Origin: Copromyces sp. CBS 386.78
Lineage: Eukaryota > Ascomycota > Sordariomycetes > Sordariales > Sordariaceae
NCBI GenBank assembly: GCA_030685235.1
Contig: MU839090.1
Span: 372,001 to 436,000, forward strand
Direction: 5' to 3'
Length of the DNA stretch: 64,000 nt
Each line of letters starts with the position of its first letter. The stretch's first letter is position 1. Of the stretch, positions 23,215 to 34,533 are shown piece by piece. A program made the position numbers and the translations under genes. Under the pieces are notes generated by a model that worked only from the letters and a program-made list of their open reading frames with translations, had not been told where the DNA came from and did not search any database.

Positions 23215-24147
23215 GCTGGGACCTTTGGACATCGGAAGAGGAGCATGAGATGACGGATAAAATCTCCGCTGTATATGTATCTTATGGATGTGACGGAAAC
23301 CCCAGGTGTACAACAGACTCTAATGAACTATCGGAATGGCCGGATTTAGCGATGATCTTCAGGAAAGGAGCTTTCGCAAAAGATACACATTGAACATCTT
23401 CTCATCAAAAGGCTCTTATTGGTGTGAGACATCTTCTCTGTTGTTGATACCAAGCGGTTATTCAACCTGGCGCGGATGACGCTGCGTGGTGGATCACTTC
23501 AATATACCGACACAGAATCATGTGCAGAAATGCAGCGCAGGAACAATGGTGGTTCAACGGCCCCCACCTGGGGAGGGAAAAACACAGAATTAAGGAACTT
23601 CAGTTCAACATAAGCCAAATATCTGAAAGTCGGCCGCAATATCATCAGGTCATCCCCATACCTTGAGGTGACTGGCCGTTGACCTCGGAGCACCTGCACT
23701 GTCGAAGCTACCGAAGCTGCCCCGGCAACCAGAAGGGGCATCAAAACAACAGAAGCCAGGCTGCCCCGTCCACAGCGGCTACCTTAGCACGAGCTTAGGT
23801 ACCGTCCCCAACGACCCCTAGGCAGTCTCGCCCTACCGCCAACCGCGCCGGTAGCGCCTGCCCCACCACGAGTTACCTTCCCGTTGAGCCGTCATTGCCC
23901 CCCCTCCCGGCTCGTCAACAGTTGACCGTGACCGTTTTCCCCAATGACCAACTCAACTCCTTGAACCGCTCCATTACCAATATCAAACCATCCCGATTCA
24001 GTCAGCTTCTTGAGTCAACAAAAGCTTCGTATCCGCGCGCATAAAAAGACGACCAGATCCCCTCCGAGCTCCAGCAACAAATTCCATCCATCCTATCACC
24101 CTGCGAAACGAACCCTTCTCCATCAAACCAGTCGCAAACTATTCAAA
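23215..24147. other. intergenic, PHB2 3' flank and NEDD8 promoter
   Basis: 933 bp. A TATA-like CATAAAAA at 24040-24047 lies about 100 bp upstream of the NEDD8 start. No supported ORF is seen. Confidence 0.45.
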
Positions 24148-24849
24148 ATGCAGATCAAGTGAGCTTTTCGACCTTTTCTTCTCCTCCGACAGTCGCAGAA
24201 ATATGCATGTTGCGGCTGCATAGCTATACCCGCGCCTTTGAGCTCGCGACTAGTCAGTCAGAAGCTAACATTTACTTTGTTCGCGACAGGGTCCGGACTC
24301 TTACAGGCAAGGAGATTGAGCTCGACATTGAGCCCGATACCAAGGTACGTCGGCTTGTCTTCTTTCGCCAATTTGCGCCCGCGCACGAGCGAGCAAATCA
24401 ACGGCACGACAGTCCCAACTACGAAAAACGAAATCAAACCCTAAATCGATCGACGGTTACCACGATATGCTTTGCTCCCTCGGGCAATGACTACGATGAC
24501 TACGAACTGGTCCCAGAACATCCGACTAATTGGGAACCACACACAGGTCGCCCACATCAAGGAGAAGGTCGAAGAGAAGGAGGGTATTCCTCCCGTACAG
24601 CAACGTCTGATTTTTGGCGGAAAGCAGATGTAAGTTCTGATTCAGCCTACCTACATCACACCATTTCCTGTTTTGGGTTGGTAAAGGAGGAGGAAACCAT
24701 AATATCGACAGCAAGAAGTAAGAAGTCGGTATCTGACACGAAAGCTCCATAAAAAAAAAAACAGGGTTGATGACAAGACGGCAACCGATTACCAACTCGA
24801 GGGCGGCGCAACCCTCCATCTCGTTTTGGCTCTTAGAGGAGGGTGCTAG
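24148..24849 (+). CDS. nedd8: NEDD8/Rub1 ubiquitin-like modifier
   Basis: Exons 24148..24158, 24290..24344, 24547..24629 and 24765..24849 encode 77 aa: [19 protein letters not shown], then [28 protein letters not shown] and LRGG followed by a single Cys. This is one ubiquitin fold; Ala at position 72 (LALRGG) instead of Arg marks NEDD8 rather than ubiquitin. It is conjugated to cullins. The one-residue tail after Gly76 must be removed by a Den1/Yuh1-type protease. The first exon codes for only 11 nt. The last intron ends in A11 then CAG, with no pyrimidine tract at the acceptor. Convergent with Elongin A. Confidence 0.95.
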
Positions 24850-25667
24850 CTTTGGAAAGCTCCGTGTAGTTCGAGAAACATACATACGCAAAAATTAATG
24901 AGATAACGACGTTTACCCAACAAAGCAACGGATTGGATGATACATATCGGTGGTGAAACACTCGCGTATGGAAGCTGTGGTGCTTTGGCGACTAGACTAC
25001 CGGTCCCCTGGAGGTTGAGGACAGGATATGGTATCAGAAGAGAAAGAGAGGGACTTGAGTCAACTGCAAGGAGGGTAAACACTTGCCGTTGGGAAGCTTG
25101 TGCGGCGTGGGGAGAATATCTTCTTTTCACAGAAGACAGCTACTCAAATCACTAGGCAAGGTTCATTCATAGCAGATGGGAGGATATGAGTCCACCAAAG
25201 TGTGTTCCATTGTCACGCCGAAAAACCATATATCTCGCTGCTGATCCATCTCCCATTGTGGACTCGACCTGAGCCGTTGCGTTGTGTAGTAGTTCTGTTG
25301 CCCGAAGATAAATGCCCATTCCTCTTAAAAGATCCCAAATAACCCAGAACGCCAAAAATGTTGATCCTCCAAACCGTGGATATAGGACCGAGAACTTTCC
25401 TTCGTGTTATGAAATCCCATCCCTTCCTTCTCTTTCGGCGCAAGCATATGTCCTACCCCATCTTGATCCCTTCTAAGCACCCCGACTCCGTAACTGCCCT
25501 CAGATCCTTCATTCCCAGCCATAAACCTGCTTCTCGGATATCCCTCTCTTGGACCTCACGAGGATCCTTGATTCCCATCCATTTCGTTGCTCCTTCAATA
25601 TCCTTCTTTTAGACCTCACGAGGGTCTCTGCCTCCTAATCACAGCCCCATCCTTTGAGACACTCCTC
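24850..25667. other. convergent 3' intergenic region
   Basis: 818 bp between NEDD8 and Elongin A 3' ends. Within 25480-25630 a phrase like CCTCACGAGG followed by GCTCCTT/CTCTG recurs (ACCTCACGAGG at 25554 and 25614), a short imperfect duplication. No ORF is supported. Confidence 0.5.
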
Positions 25668-26870
25668 TCAAACTCGACGAACTTTCTTTGCAGGCTTCAT
25701 GAAAATGTCCACCTGCTTGCGCTTAGCCCCAGGCGGGCTTCCAGACGGACTAGCTGAAGACGGTGATGCCGCAGGCTGAGGGCGTCTGGGATTGGATGAG
25801 CTGCTAGCATGTGATGTCGAAGCTGGAGGTCGACTGGTTGTAGAAGTGGGCCTAGCACTGGCAGCAGCGGCGGCTCGTGGTCGAGAGTTGGCACCAGGGC
25901 TGGCGGAAAGAAGACCACGTTTCTTGGGTGGGGGTGAAACACTCTTGTGAGGGGGGCTGCCACCGTCTTCGTCGTCCATATCGCCGAAAAGATCGTCCAT
26001 ATCATCGCCTGAGGCACCCTTGTTGTTGTGCTGGATTTTGTCGTAATGGTGGTCGTCTTCATCGTCGTCAAAGCTCAACACATTGGGAGCATGGCTGGAG
26101 CTGCTGCTACTTTTTCCTCCTCCGTTCTTGATCTGCAAAAGGCGGGCTTCTCGGTCTTTCTGTTGCCGCGAGCTTGTTGCGGGTCTGATGCGAGGGCCCT
26201 CGAGGACCGGGGCGGAATCTATGTCGAACTGGTTTTGGATTCGCTTCTCTTCAAGCAACCTTTCAGGGGCCTTGGTAAGCTCCGTCTTCCTGGCTAGGAG
26301 CATAACGGAAGGCTTGGCGAGTTTGCGGCGGTGTGCGTCTAACTTCGCCTCCCTGGTGGCCTTTTGCAGGAAGGTTGCTCTTTTCATGGGCGGATCTATG
26401 CTGGTCTTCAATCCACCAAAGCCGGCTCCGAATGAACGAGCCTTTGGGGCCGGTAGCCTGCGAGCGACCTGGGCAGAGACAATGGTGGTTGTGCGTGATG
26501 ACTTTTGGTTGTTGACTGCGGCCATCGTGGCTCTGAGAGCCTCCGTGGCGGCTTCGTCTGACTCCTTCTGGAGTTTCCCGTACTTCTCGTAGACCTTGTG
26601 CCATGATCTTGGGTCGCTTGGTTCCCATCGGTGCTTGTTATGAAGAAGGCCGTACTTGCGTTGGATGAAGCGGCGCCAGTGTTCAGCGGTCAGCTCGCAG
26701 ATCTCCTCGCCACTATGGAGTTCGATCGTGCGGAGGTGTTCTGGTGTTCTGACGGCTTTGAGGATTTGACTAGCGATTTTTGGTGGCACGTCGTCCAGGC
26801 AGGCGATGTCCTGAACATTATCGATGGCGAGCTTGAGAGCCATGTCGAGAAGTGAGCGTGGCCCAGGCAT
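25668..26870 (-). CDS. ela1: Elongin A-like (RNA polymerase II elongation / Cul3-type adaptor)
   Basis: A single-exon frame gives 400 aa from the ATG at 26870 (CACCATGCC, good context); an in-frame ATG at 26954 would add 28 residues. The N-terminal 110 residues match the elongin A/SIII p110 domain: SLLDMALKLAIDNV, then LDDVPPKIASQILKAVRTPEHLRTIE, and later HWRRFIQRKYG. The rest is basic then Ser/Pro/Asp-rich with an acidic patch (DDMDDLFGDMDDEDGG) and a KRK...KKVRR nuclear-localisation tail. Elongin A binds elongin C through a BC box; here the BC-box Cys appears to be Ala (SLLDMALKL). In yeast the protein is part of a ubiquitin ligase acting on stalled Pol II. Divergent from THO7. Confidence 0.85.
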   Translation of the reverse strand: MPGPRSLLDMALKLAIDNVQDIACLDDVPPKIASQILKAVRTPEHLRTIELHSGEEICELTAEHWRRFIQRKYGLLHNKHRWEPSDPRSWHKVYEKYGKLQKESDEAATEALRATMAAVNNQKSSRTTTIVSAQVARRLPAPKARSFGAGFGGLKTSIDPPMKRATFLQKATREAKLDAHRRKLAKPSVMLLARKTELTKAPERLLEEKRIQNQFDIDSAPVLEGPRIRPATSSRQQKDREARLLQIKNGGGKSSSSSSHAPNVLSFDDDEDDHHYDKIQHNNKGASGDDMDDLFGDMDDEDGGSPPHKSVSPPPKKRGLLSASPGANSRPRAAAAASARPTSTTSRPPASTSHASSSSNPRRPQPAASPSSASPSGSPPGAKRKQVDIFMKPAKKVRRV

Positions 26871-27800
26871 GGTGACCAAAGTAAGGGGCTCTTCAAGGTT
26901 ATGCTCAGGTAACGGGTAGAAGTCTGAGATTTGTCTAGTTGGCATCGAAACCATATTGAGGTCAATGGGTAATCGGAGACGTACGAGAGTGTAGTAAGCG
27001 ACGGCGTGTTACAGCCTTCCCTTTGATGGTTGACCACGTAATGAACGGGAGGTAAGACGAGGTGTAGCTGGATGACGACAGCTGTAGAGCGATGGTATGT
27101 TTGTTCGCAGAATTCCGATTTTGATTGAATCAAGAATGTCCTTCAGGATGCCTTCGAAGCGATCGGTTGTAAATTGGTCCTTAAAGCTGACAATCAGGTT
27201 GTTGCTGTCCGAAGAATCTGAAGTGAAGGTTGGGGTTGAGGTTGAGGTTGACCGACTGCCCTGGCTGTTGGACGATCTATTTAAGAGGTCTCAGCTATTC
27301 AAAAATGTACTCCGAGGTACACAGACCACCGGGACGCGGCAGAGCTGCAGCTTAGAATATTCAAAAGTACATATTAGGTACACCTGGCGATCAGCTGGAG
27401 TCGAGCCTATTCAATGCTATTGAACAGGCAAGCGGAACCTTGACGGCTACTTATTATGTGACCCCCACCTGCCCTGCCAGTGCAGTGCATCCACCAACGA
27501 AAATGCTCTCTCCGCCAAGAGGTCCATGCTTCAGGTTTCAGCAGTCCATACAATTGGTAACCATCACAGTCTTCCACCCATATACCGGACTATCAGCCTC
27601 TTCATCCCTTTCATCTTCATACACTCAACAGACAAAGAAGTCAACGAGATTGCACGAACTGTTCCGGCGCAATCGAAGACTTCACCTTTCACAGTCTTGT
27701 TCTTCCTTTACCATTGGACTGCTTCTCAACCATCTTCACGTTCATCGAAACAATCCAGCATTGACCCCGAGCATCTCGATACCGAAATCACAACTACAAG
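26871..27800. promoter_or_regulatory. Divergent Elongin A/THO7 region
   Basis: 930 bp between two transcription-related genes in head-to-head arrangement. Contains a GTTGAG-repeat tract near 27229-27250 (GGTTGAGGTTGAGGTTGA type). Nothing else is recognised. Confidence 0.4.
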
Positions 27801-28982
27801 ATGGCTTCCTGGGGTTTACTTGACGACAAAGAGGAGAATGAGCTCCACAAGTTACGACTTTTGAACGTGGAGGAGAGGCCCTTTAAGCGCGTGACCAAAC
27901 GTCTCAGCACCCTTCACTCCTTGACCCTCTCGAGAGCTCGTCAAGCACCCACCCCGCCTCCAGAGGGCAGTGCCGCGACTGCGGGAACAACTGAGCAGGA
28001 AGTCCAGACGCCTACCGCGACCGGCGATTCGGCCACCTCAGACCTTGCTCAGCTCAAGGAAGACATCATCCTGGACTTTGCCGCCTTTGATAGCAGCATC
28101 GCGCGGCTTCAGTTTCTTCTGACTGCCAATGAGCGTGAGCGTGAACGATACGTCGCCGAGCGTGAGCGCATTCTCAACACGGCACAGGCGGTGCGCAACA
28201 ACACTGTTCAGCTACGTGTCCAACTAGAGCAGGCCCGTGCCACGCTCGAGCAGCGCAAGAAGTTCGATGAGCTGGCTGATAAGATCACCGGCAACCCTGC
28301 GCTGCGTGCCAGGGCAGAGCAAGCGGCCAACCTGAGGAAACTGGAGGAGGAAATTGCCGAGTTGAAGACGGAGAGCGAAACCTACGGTGTCACGTGGCAT
28401 GAGCGGCGCGATCAGTTTGCCAAGATTATGGATGAAAGCATGCGGTTGAGGCGGTTGATCCGTGATGAAAAGGAGGAGGTGGAACGCCGCGAAGGCATGG
28501 GCGACGACGAAGGCGGTGCCGGCGACACCGAGGCGGACGCCGGACAGACCCCACGGCCCGGCATTTCTAGCGGCAACGCAACCCCGAGGCCGGATAGTGG
28601 ACTCCCAACGAAGAGCGGAGCTGAGAGCGGCGATGCCGCTGGCACTCCCCATCCCGTCTCGACACTGGGCGCCAGGACACCGGCGCGCGATACTCCTGCC
28701 CCAGGTGACGAGAACCAGTCATTCCTCAAGCCGTGCCATGACGTCTCGGGGTACTCGCAAACGACAAGTCAGGAAGCTAGCCGCGAAGGTTCTATGGATA
28801 GAGGCGAGGGTAACGAGGCGGCACAGGGAACCGATGTGGAGATGACTGAGGTCAAGGAAGGTGAGGAGGAAGTCGAGGAGCCGGATAGCCCTCTTTCACC
28901 TCTGCCGGATCAGACCCCACCACGCCTGAGGATCACGGTTGACGGCCCCAATGCTGACGAGGACACCATGGATACCACGTAA
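27801..28982 (+). CDS. THO complex subunit 7 (THOC7-like)
   Basis: A single exon of 393 aa beginning MASWGLLDDKEENELHKLRLL. The THOC7/Mft1 family region (residues about 5-230) has LLNVEERPFKRVTKRL near the N terminus, then a long coiled coil (LKEDIILDFAAFDSSIARLQ through ERERYVAERERILNTAQAV). The C-terminal 160 residues are acidic, Ser/Pro-rich and probably disordered, so the protein is longer than animal THOC7. THO couples Pol II elongation to mRNP packaging and export. The start ATG in CAAGATGGCT is the first in frame after stops. Convergent with tubulin cofactor A, 250 bp away. Confidence 0.88.
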   Translation: MASWGLLDDKEENELHKLRLLNVEERPFKRVTKRLSTLHSLTLSRARQAPTPPPEGSAATAGTTEQEVQTPTATGDSATSDLAQLKEDIILDFAAFDSSIARLQFLLTANERERERYVAERERILNTAQAVRNNTVQLRVQLEQARATLEQRKKFDELADKITGNPALRARAEQAANLRKLEEEIAELKTESETYGVTWHERRDQFAKIMDESMRLRRLIRDEKEEVERREGMGDDEGGAGDTEADAGQTPRPGISSGNATPRPDSGLPTKSGAESGDAAGTPHPVSTLGARTPARDTPAPGDENQSFLKPCHDVSGYSQTTSQEASREGSMDRGEGNEAAQGTDVEMTEVKEGEEEVEEPDSPLSPLPDQTPPRLRITVDGPNADEDTMDTT

Positions 28983-29232
28983 GGGTTATAGGAGCAAGCT
29001 ATGATGGCATAAGAGAGAAGTGTAAGGAAGGGTGTAGCGTTGTACGTTAGGTTCGGTTCGCCCCCTGATGTTCATCATCTTGGCCAAGAATCAAGCTTCA
29101 TTGTATCTGTGATTTCATGCTTCATCATTACCTCTGAAGACCGCGAGGGCCCATATCACGCCGTAGGTCGTATGGAATCGTAAACTTGCTAGAAAACAGT
29201 CTCCATCATTTGTTCGTCCAACCCTTCACCTC

Positions 29233-29700
29233 TTAAGCGCTCTCCGTCAGCTTCTTACCATTCTCCAACGCCTCCTTAGCCTTCTTCAGATCCTCCTCGG
29301 AAGCAGAACCTTCACTCTCAGAAATAGCAATCTGCTCCTCAAGCTTCTCAACCGCCTCGGCAATCCTATTGATGAGGGGACCAAACACAGCCTTGGTCTC
29401 TTCAAGCGCCGTATGCTGTTGTTCATAAAGCATGAAAGGGTTAGGGTTGACTGTGTCCAAAGTTTCTGGGTTTGGGTTTGCATGTTTCAGTTTAAAATGC
29501 ACGGTCTTTGGGGGACGCACCTCCTGCTTGAGAACGTAGGGCGCGTTGCTGTCCAGCTCGGGGCTGTTGGCGGCAATTTCGTCTTGGAGCTTCTTGATGC
29601 GGGCTTCCTGGGAGGTCTGCTCCTTGTGGTAGTAGGACTCCTCCTTGACGAGGCGGTTGACCGACTGAGTCGCGATGTTGAGAGCTGAGGGGGGAGCCAT
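29233..29700 (-). CDS. Tubulin-specific chaperone A (TBCA/Rbl2)
   Basis: TBCA holds beta-tubulin during tubulin heterodimer assembly. The frame is open for 155 codons, but residues between YVLKQE and TALEETKAV do not fit the family. A 105-nt intron at 29416..29520 (donor GTGCGT, acceptor CAACAG, branch CCTAACCC) removes 35 codons in frame and gives complement(29233..29415, 29521..29700), 120 aa, which is the usual TBCA length: MAPPSALNIATQSVNRLVKEESYYHKE, three-helix bundle with EARIKKLQDE, then KQEHTALEETKAVFGPL. The C-terminal helix has EKLEEQIAISE. Gene callers are likely to miss this intron because it has no stop. Confidence 0.9.
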   Translation of the reverse strand: MAPPSALNIATQSVNRLVKEESYYHKEQTSQEARIKKLQDEIAANSPELDSNAPYVLKQEVRPPKTVHFKLKHANPNPETLDTVNPNPFMLYEQQHTALEETKAVFGPLINRIAEAVEKLEEQIAISESEGSASEEDLKKAKEALENGKKLTESA

Positions 29701-31393
29701 GGTGTGTTTTTGATGAAAGTGACCGAAAGGTGAAAATAGTAGTCGGGCTATTACAGAGCCTGGTAGTGGCTTAGGGGAAGATTTGCAGGTTTATCGTTTG
29801 GATATTGTTTCTGTATAGTCTGTAGGACAGTTGTGATGTTCCGTTCGAGCGTTGTCTGCCTGTCTTAGGCTGCTTCGCTTGTCCTTGCCCCGTCGCTCGC
29901 TTTGGCGGTTTGTTGACTTTGGACGGGAGGTGGGGTTGGCGGGTCGGCGGGGTAAATTTCATCGAATTTCATCGGTATCAAAACCGACTTTCACTCTCTT
30001 TTCGGAGATTACGCTCGTTAACAAGATCAGGTCGCAAAGCATCAGCCATAATTTGTTCTCTTTGCACAGCCTTCGTAATATCCGTTTACATGGTTCTCCA
30101 ATAATCTTGATACGAAAAGCTTTTCGCGAATCGATTTGGGTAGCACATTTGCCAAGCCTAATCTCTTCTTCCAACGGCTCATGGGGTCGTCGAACAAAAC
30201 CTGGAACCACCTCCAGGTCGGAAGGCAGTGTGGCATGTTGCAAGCTGCAAGAGTCATCTACACAAATGTCTTCCTGATATGATGATTTTCATGTGCCCAA
30301 GTACCACACTGTTTCTTCTCAGGCAGTTCATGGCGATGATATTGATGGTGTTCGTGTTTGTCGAACGTTGGCCATCAAAACGTCTTTCCAGTTCTGGAAG
30401 GAAAGAGGCTGATAACGACAGGTTGAACTAGAAAGTTCCAAGACCTACCCACCCGAACGTTTCGCTCTTCTCCGCCCCATGCGTTTGCCATGGGCGCCCT
30501 GCTTTCAGCTGCATCTCCAAACATCAAACGATCACGAAAACAGCATGGTGAACTAAGAGTTGTAACTCTTGTCTTCAGAGTCAATGTCATGGCTACCTTA
30601 CTCACCTGGACACTGTCAACACTGCCCGCCGCTAATATCTCTGACATTGGCCCCTCTTAGCGATTACCGGTTGAATCTCCCGTGCCCCTGTAATTAAACG
30701 ATCTCGAAAGCCAGTGACGGCATCAAGATGCAGGGCGGTGCCACTGCCGGGGATGGGCTGGGAGCGAGAGGGAGGGATGTGGGGGCACCATGACAGTTCC
30801 GCATCGCTTCTGGCGATTTCGAGGTTCCGGTTGGAGGTTGATCCAGGGGCCCGGAGGAGGAAGGTGCGTGTTCCATTCCGCTGGGGGAGGATCGCGCCTG
30901 CCCTGTCAGTGGCTCCCGTTCTGCCGTTCTGTCAGGTCACTGGTGTGGGAGTGACCCCCAGCTGCGCCGTTGCACAGCGTCTGAGCCGCCGCATTCCAGT
31001 TGAACCATACTCGAGTCAGAAATATGCGCCGAAGAGAGGCGACTTTTGTAGAACTGGACACGTCGCAGCACAAACATGTACCCCGGCAGGAGGGTAGTAC
31101 ATATCAAGGCTGAATAATTCCAGACCTTTTAGTTTTTTCACCATAGGCAACCTCTTCGACGAGGCTACCTTCAATCCTTTTCTCTTGCTCTGATTCCATG
31201 ATACTGCTATAAGCGTGTCTTCTTACCGTTCTCTATTCAAGGCCTTGCTCTTGAAGACTGTGGACTTAAGCTCCAATACTGCTGGGGCGTTTTCCATCCT
31301 TCGTTGAAGCTCTTTGGAGCCTTCACTTTTCGATTTCCGCCGAACAGCGCCGTTACGCTTTGCTTTCCGCACCTTCCAACAACCTTTGTCAAC
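29701..31393. other. intergenic, TBCA/SERCA divergent region
   Basis: 1.7 kb between opposing starts. ORFs up to 127 codons occur with no domain. The last 250 bp before 31394 are pyrimidine-rich, as expected for the leader of a strongly expressed gene. Confidence 0.5.
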
Positions 31394-34300
31394 ATGGAGG
31401 CCGCATTCGCAAAGCCCGTCGATGAGGTTCTCAGCACCTTTGGCGTCGACCCGGCCACCGGTCTAACTGACGAGCAGGTAGCTCGGGCCAGGGCCAAGCA
31501 CGGGAAGAATGGTATGCGCTTTCTCTACAAGATTGTTAGAATTCAGTTTAGTTGTTCTATCAATTGCCCTTGCTAACGGTTTTGCCTGCCTCAGCCATCC
31601 CTGAGGAGCCTCCGACACCCATCTGGGAGCTTATTCTGGAACAATTCAAGGACCAGCTGGTTCTCATCCTTCTGGGCTCTGCCGCCATCTCGTTCGTACT
31701 CGCGCTTTTCGAGGAGGAGGGCGGCTGGAGTGCCTTCGTCGACCCCGCCGTCATCTTGACCATCCTTATTCTCAACGCCGTTGTTGGAGTGTCCCAGGAA
31801 AGCAGTGCCGAGAAGGCGATTGCTGCTTTGCAAGAATATTCGGCCAACGAGGCCAACGTGGTGCGCAATGGACAGATTACCCGTATCAAGGCCGAGGATC
31901 TGGTGCCAGGCGATGTCGTGGACATTGCCGTTGGTGCTCGCATCCCTGCTGACTGCAGATTGATCTCGATCGAAAGTAACAGCTTTGCTGTGGACCAGGC
32001 CATCTTGACCGGAGAAAGTGAAAGCGTCGGGAAAGACTTCCATGCCGTTGTTAGCGACGGCAAGGCTGTTTTGCAGGATCAGGTCAATATGCTGTTTTCG
32101 GGTACCACTGTCGTCACTGGCCATGCCAAAGCCGTCGTTGTCTTGACTGGTTCCAACACCGCTCTCGGCGACATTCACGAGAGCATCACCGCACAGATTT
32201 CCGAGCCTACCCCCTTGAAGCAGAAGCTCAATGACTTCGGAGACCAGCTCGCCAAGGTTATCACTGTCATCTGCGTTCTCGTCTGGCTCATCAATATCCC
32301 CAACTTCGCCGACCCCAGCCATGGAAACTGGACCAAGGGTGCCATCTACTACCTTAAGATTGCCGTCTCGCTCGGTGTTGCGGCTATTCCTGAAGGCCTT
32401 GCGGTTGTCATCACTACCTGCCTTGCCCTTGGAACCCGCAAGATGGCTGCTAAGAACGCCGTTGTGAGAAGTCTTCCGTCTGTTGAGACCCTGGGCAGCT
32501 GCAGCGTCATTTGCTCTGACAAAACCGGCACTTTGACCACCAACCAAATGAGCGTTAACAAGATCGTCTATTTCAACCAGGATGGTACTGATCTGGAGGA
32601 GCTGGATGTCGAGGGAACTACCTTTGAGCCCAAGGGCGCCATCAAGTCGCAGGGCAAGGAGGTTACCGATCTTGCTCAAAACTCCGCTACCATTCTTCAG
32701 TTGACCGAAGTCGCCGCTCTCTGCAACGATGCCCGTCTTGACTACCATCCCTCCACCAATACTTTCTCGAACGTGGGTGAGGCTACCGAAGGCGCCCTCC
32801 GTGTTTTGGCCGAGAAGATTGGCCCTTGCGCCCCCTCCGATTGCCCTCCTAAGGATCGAGTTCACTACGCTAGCTCCTGGTATGAGAAGAAGTACCAGCG
32901 CCTTGCCACCTACGAGTTCTCCCGTGATCGCAAGAGCATGTCTGTCTTGGTTCAGGGTGATGGTCAGCAGAAGCTTCTCGTTAAGGGAGCCCCTGAATCG
33001 GTCATCGAACGCTGCACTCACGCTCTTCTCGGTCCCAGTGGCAAGAAGGTACATCTCGATCGTAACATGTCCGAGCTCCTCATGAAGGAGGTTGTTGAGT
33101 ATGGCAACCGCGGTCTGCGTGTCATCGCTCTGGCTAGCTTGGATAACGTTGCTGGTAACCCTCTTCTTCACACCGCCAAGTCTACCACCGAATACGCCTC
33201 TCTCGAACAGAACCTTACTCTCATCGGTCTCGTCGGCATGCTTGACCCTCCTCGGCCTGAAGTTGCTGCTTCTATCAGGAAGTGCAAGGATGCTGGCATT
33301 CGCGTCGTTGTGATCACCGGTGATAACCGCAACACCGCAGAGAGCATCTGCCGTCAGATCGGTGTCTTTGGCTCTAATGAGGATTTGACTGGCAAGAGTT
33401 ACACTGGTCGCGAATTCGATAACCTTAGCCCTGGTGAGCAGCTCGAGGCCGCCAAGTCTGCTTCTCTGTTCTCTCGTGTGGAGCCTACTCACAAGTCCAA
33501 GCTGGTTGATCTCCTCCAGTCTCTCGGTGAGGTCGTTGCCATGACCGGTGACGGTGTCAACGATGCTCCCGCTCTGAAGAAGGCTGATATTGGTGTTGCT
33601 ATGGGTTCCGGCACCGACGTGTCGAAGCTTGCTGCCGACATGGTGCTTGCTGATGACAACTTTGCCACTATCGAGGTCGCCATCGAGGAAGGCCGCGCCA
33701 TCTACAACAACACCCAGCAATTCATCCGCTATCTCATCTCTTCCAACATCGGTGAGGTCGTCTCTATCTTCTTGACGGCCGCTCTCGGTATGCCTGAGGC
33801 CCTGATCCCGGTTCAGCTTCTGTGGGTGAACTTGGTCACCGACGGTCTCCCCGCTACTGCTCTGTCCTTCAACCCCCCTGACCACGACATCATGCGTCGC
33901 AACCCCAGAAAGCGTGACGAAAAACTTATCGGCGGATGGCTCTTCTTCCGCTATCTCGTCATTGGCACCTACGTCGGTCTCGCTACGGTCGCCGGTTATG
34001 CTTGGTGGTTCATGTTCTACTCGGAGGGTCCCCAGATCAGCTTCTACCAGCTGTCTCACTTCCACCGCTGCTCTACTGAGTTCCCTGAGATTGGCTGCGC
34101 CATGTTCTCGAACGACATGGCCAAGGCCGGTTCGACTGTCTCGCTCTCCATTTTGGTCGTCATTGAGATGTTCAACGCCATGAACGCTCTCTCCTCCAGC
34201 GAGTCTCTTCTGACGCTCCCTGTCTGGAAGAACATGATGCTCGTCTATGCTATCGGTCTCTCCATGGCCTTGCACTTCGCCCTTCTTTACACTCCTATCC

Positions 34301-34533
34301 TTCAGAGCCTTTTTTCCATCCTGCCCTTGAACTGGGCTGAGTGGAAGGCCGTGATTGTCATCAGTGCACCTGTCGTGTAAGTTCCTTCCTCCGTCTTCTG
34401 TGTTGTTTCTCAACAGTACGCTAATATCTCGTCTAGGCTTCTTGACGAACTCCTCAAGGCCGTTGAGCGCAAGTTCTTTGTACAGAGCACCCCCAGCAGC
34501 TCGGCGCCTTTGGAAAAGAAGAAGGATCTTTAG
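31394..34533 (+). CDS. nca-1: SERCA-type Ca2+-transporting P-type ATPase
   Basis: Exons 31394..31511, 31595..34376 and 34437..34533 encode 998 aa, the usual SERCA length. It pumps cytosolic Ca2+ into the ER or vacuolar system using ATP. Motifs in order: N-terminal cation-ATPase region ([20 protein letters not shown]), TGES in [16 protein letters not shown] in [12 protein letters not shown] (membrane helix 4), the phosphorylated Asp348 in [15 protein letters not shown] in [18 protein letters not shown], and the hinge [17 protein letters not shown]. Helix 5-6 residues NIGEVVSIF and [16 protein letters not shown], which contribute Ca2+ ligands in SERCA, are intact. Strong use of C-ending and GGT/GTC codons indicates high expression. 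The C terminus ends KKKDL. Convergent with PUP3. Confidence 0.97.

Noticed and set aside
31591..34413. 940-codon open frame on the - strand opposite the SERCA gene
   Set aside because: It mirrors the ATPase exon almost exactly. Strong C/T-ending codon bias in the sense gene removes antisense stops, and the translation has no domain of its own.
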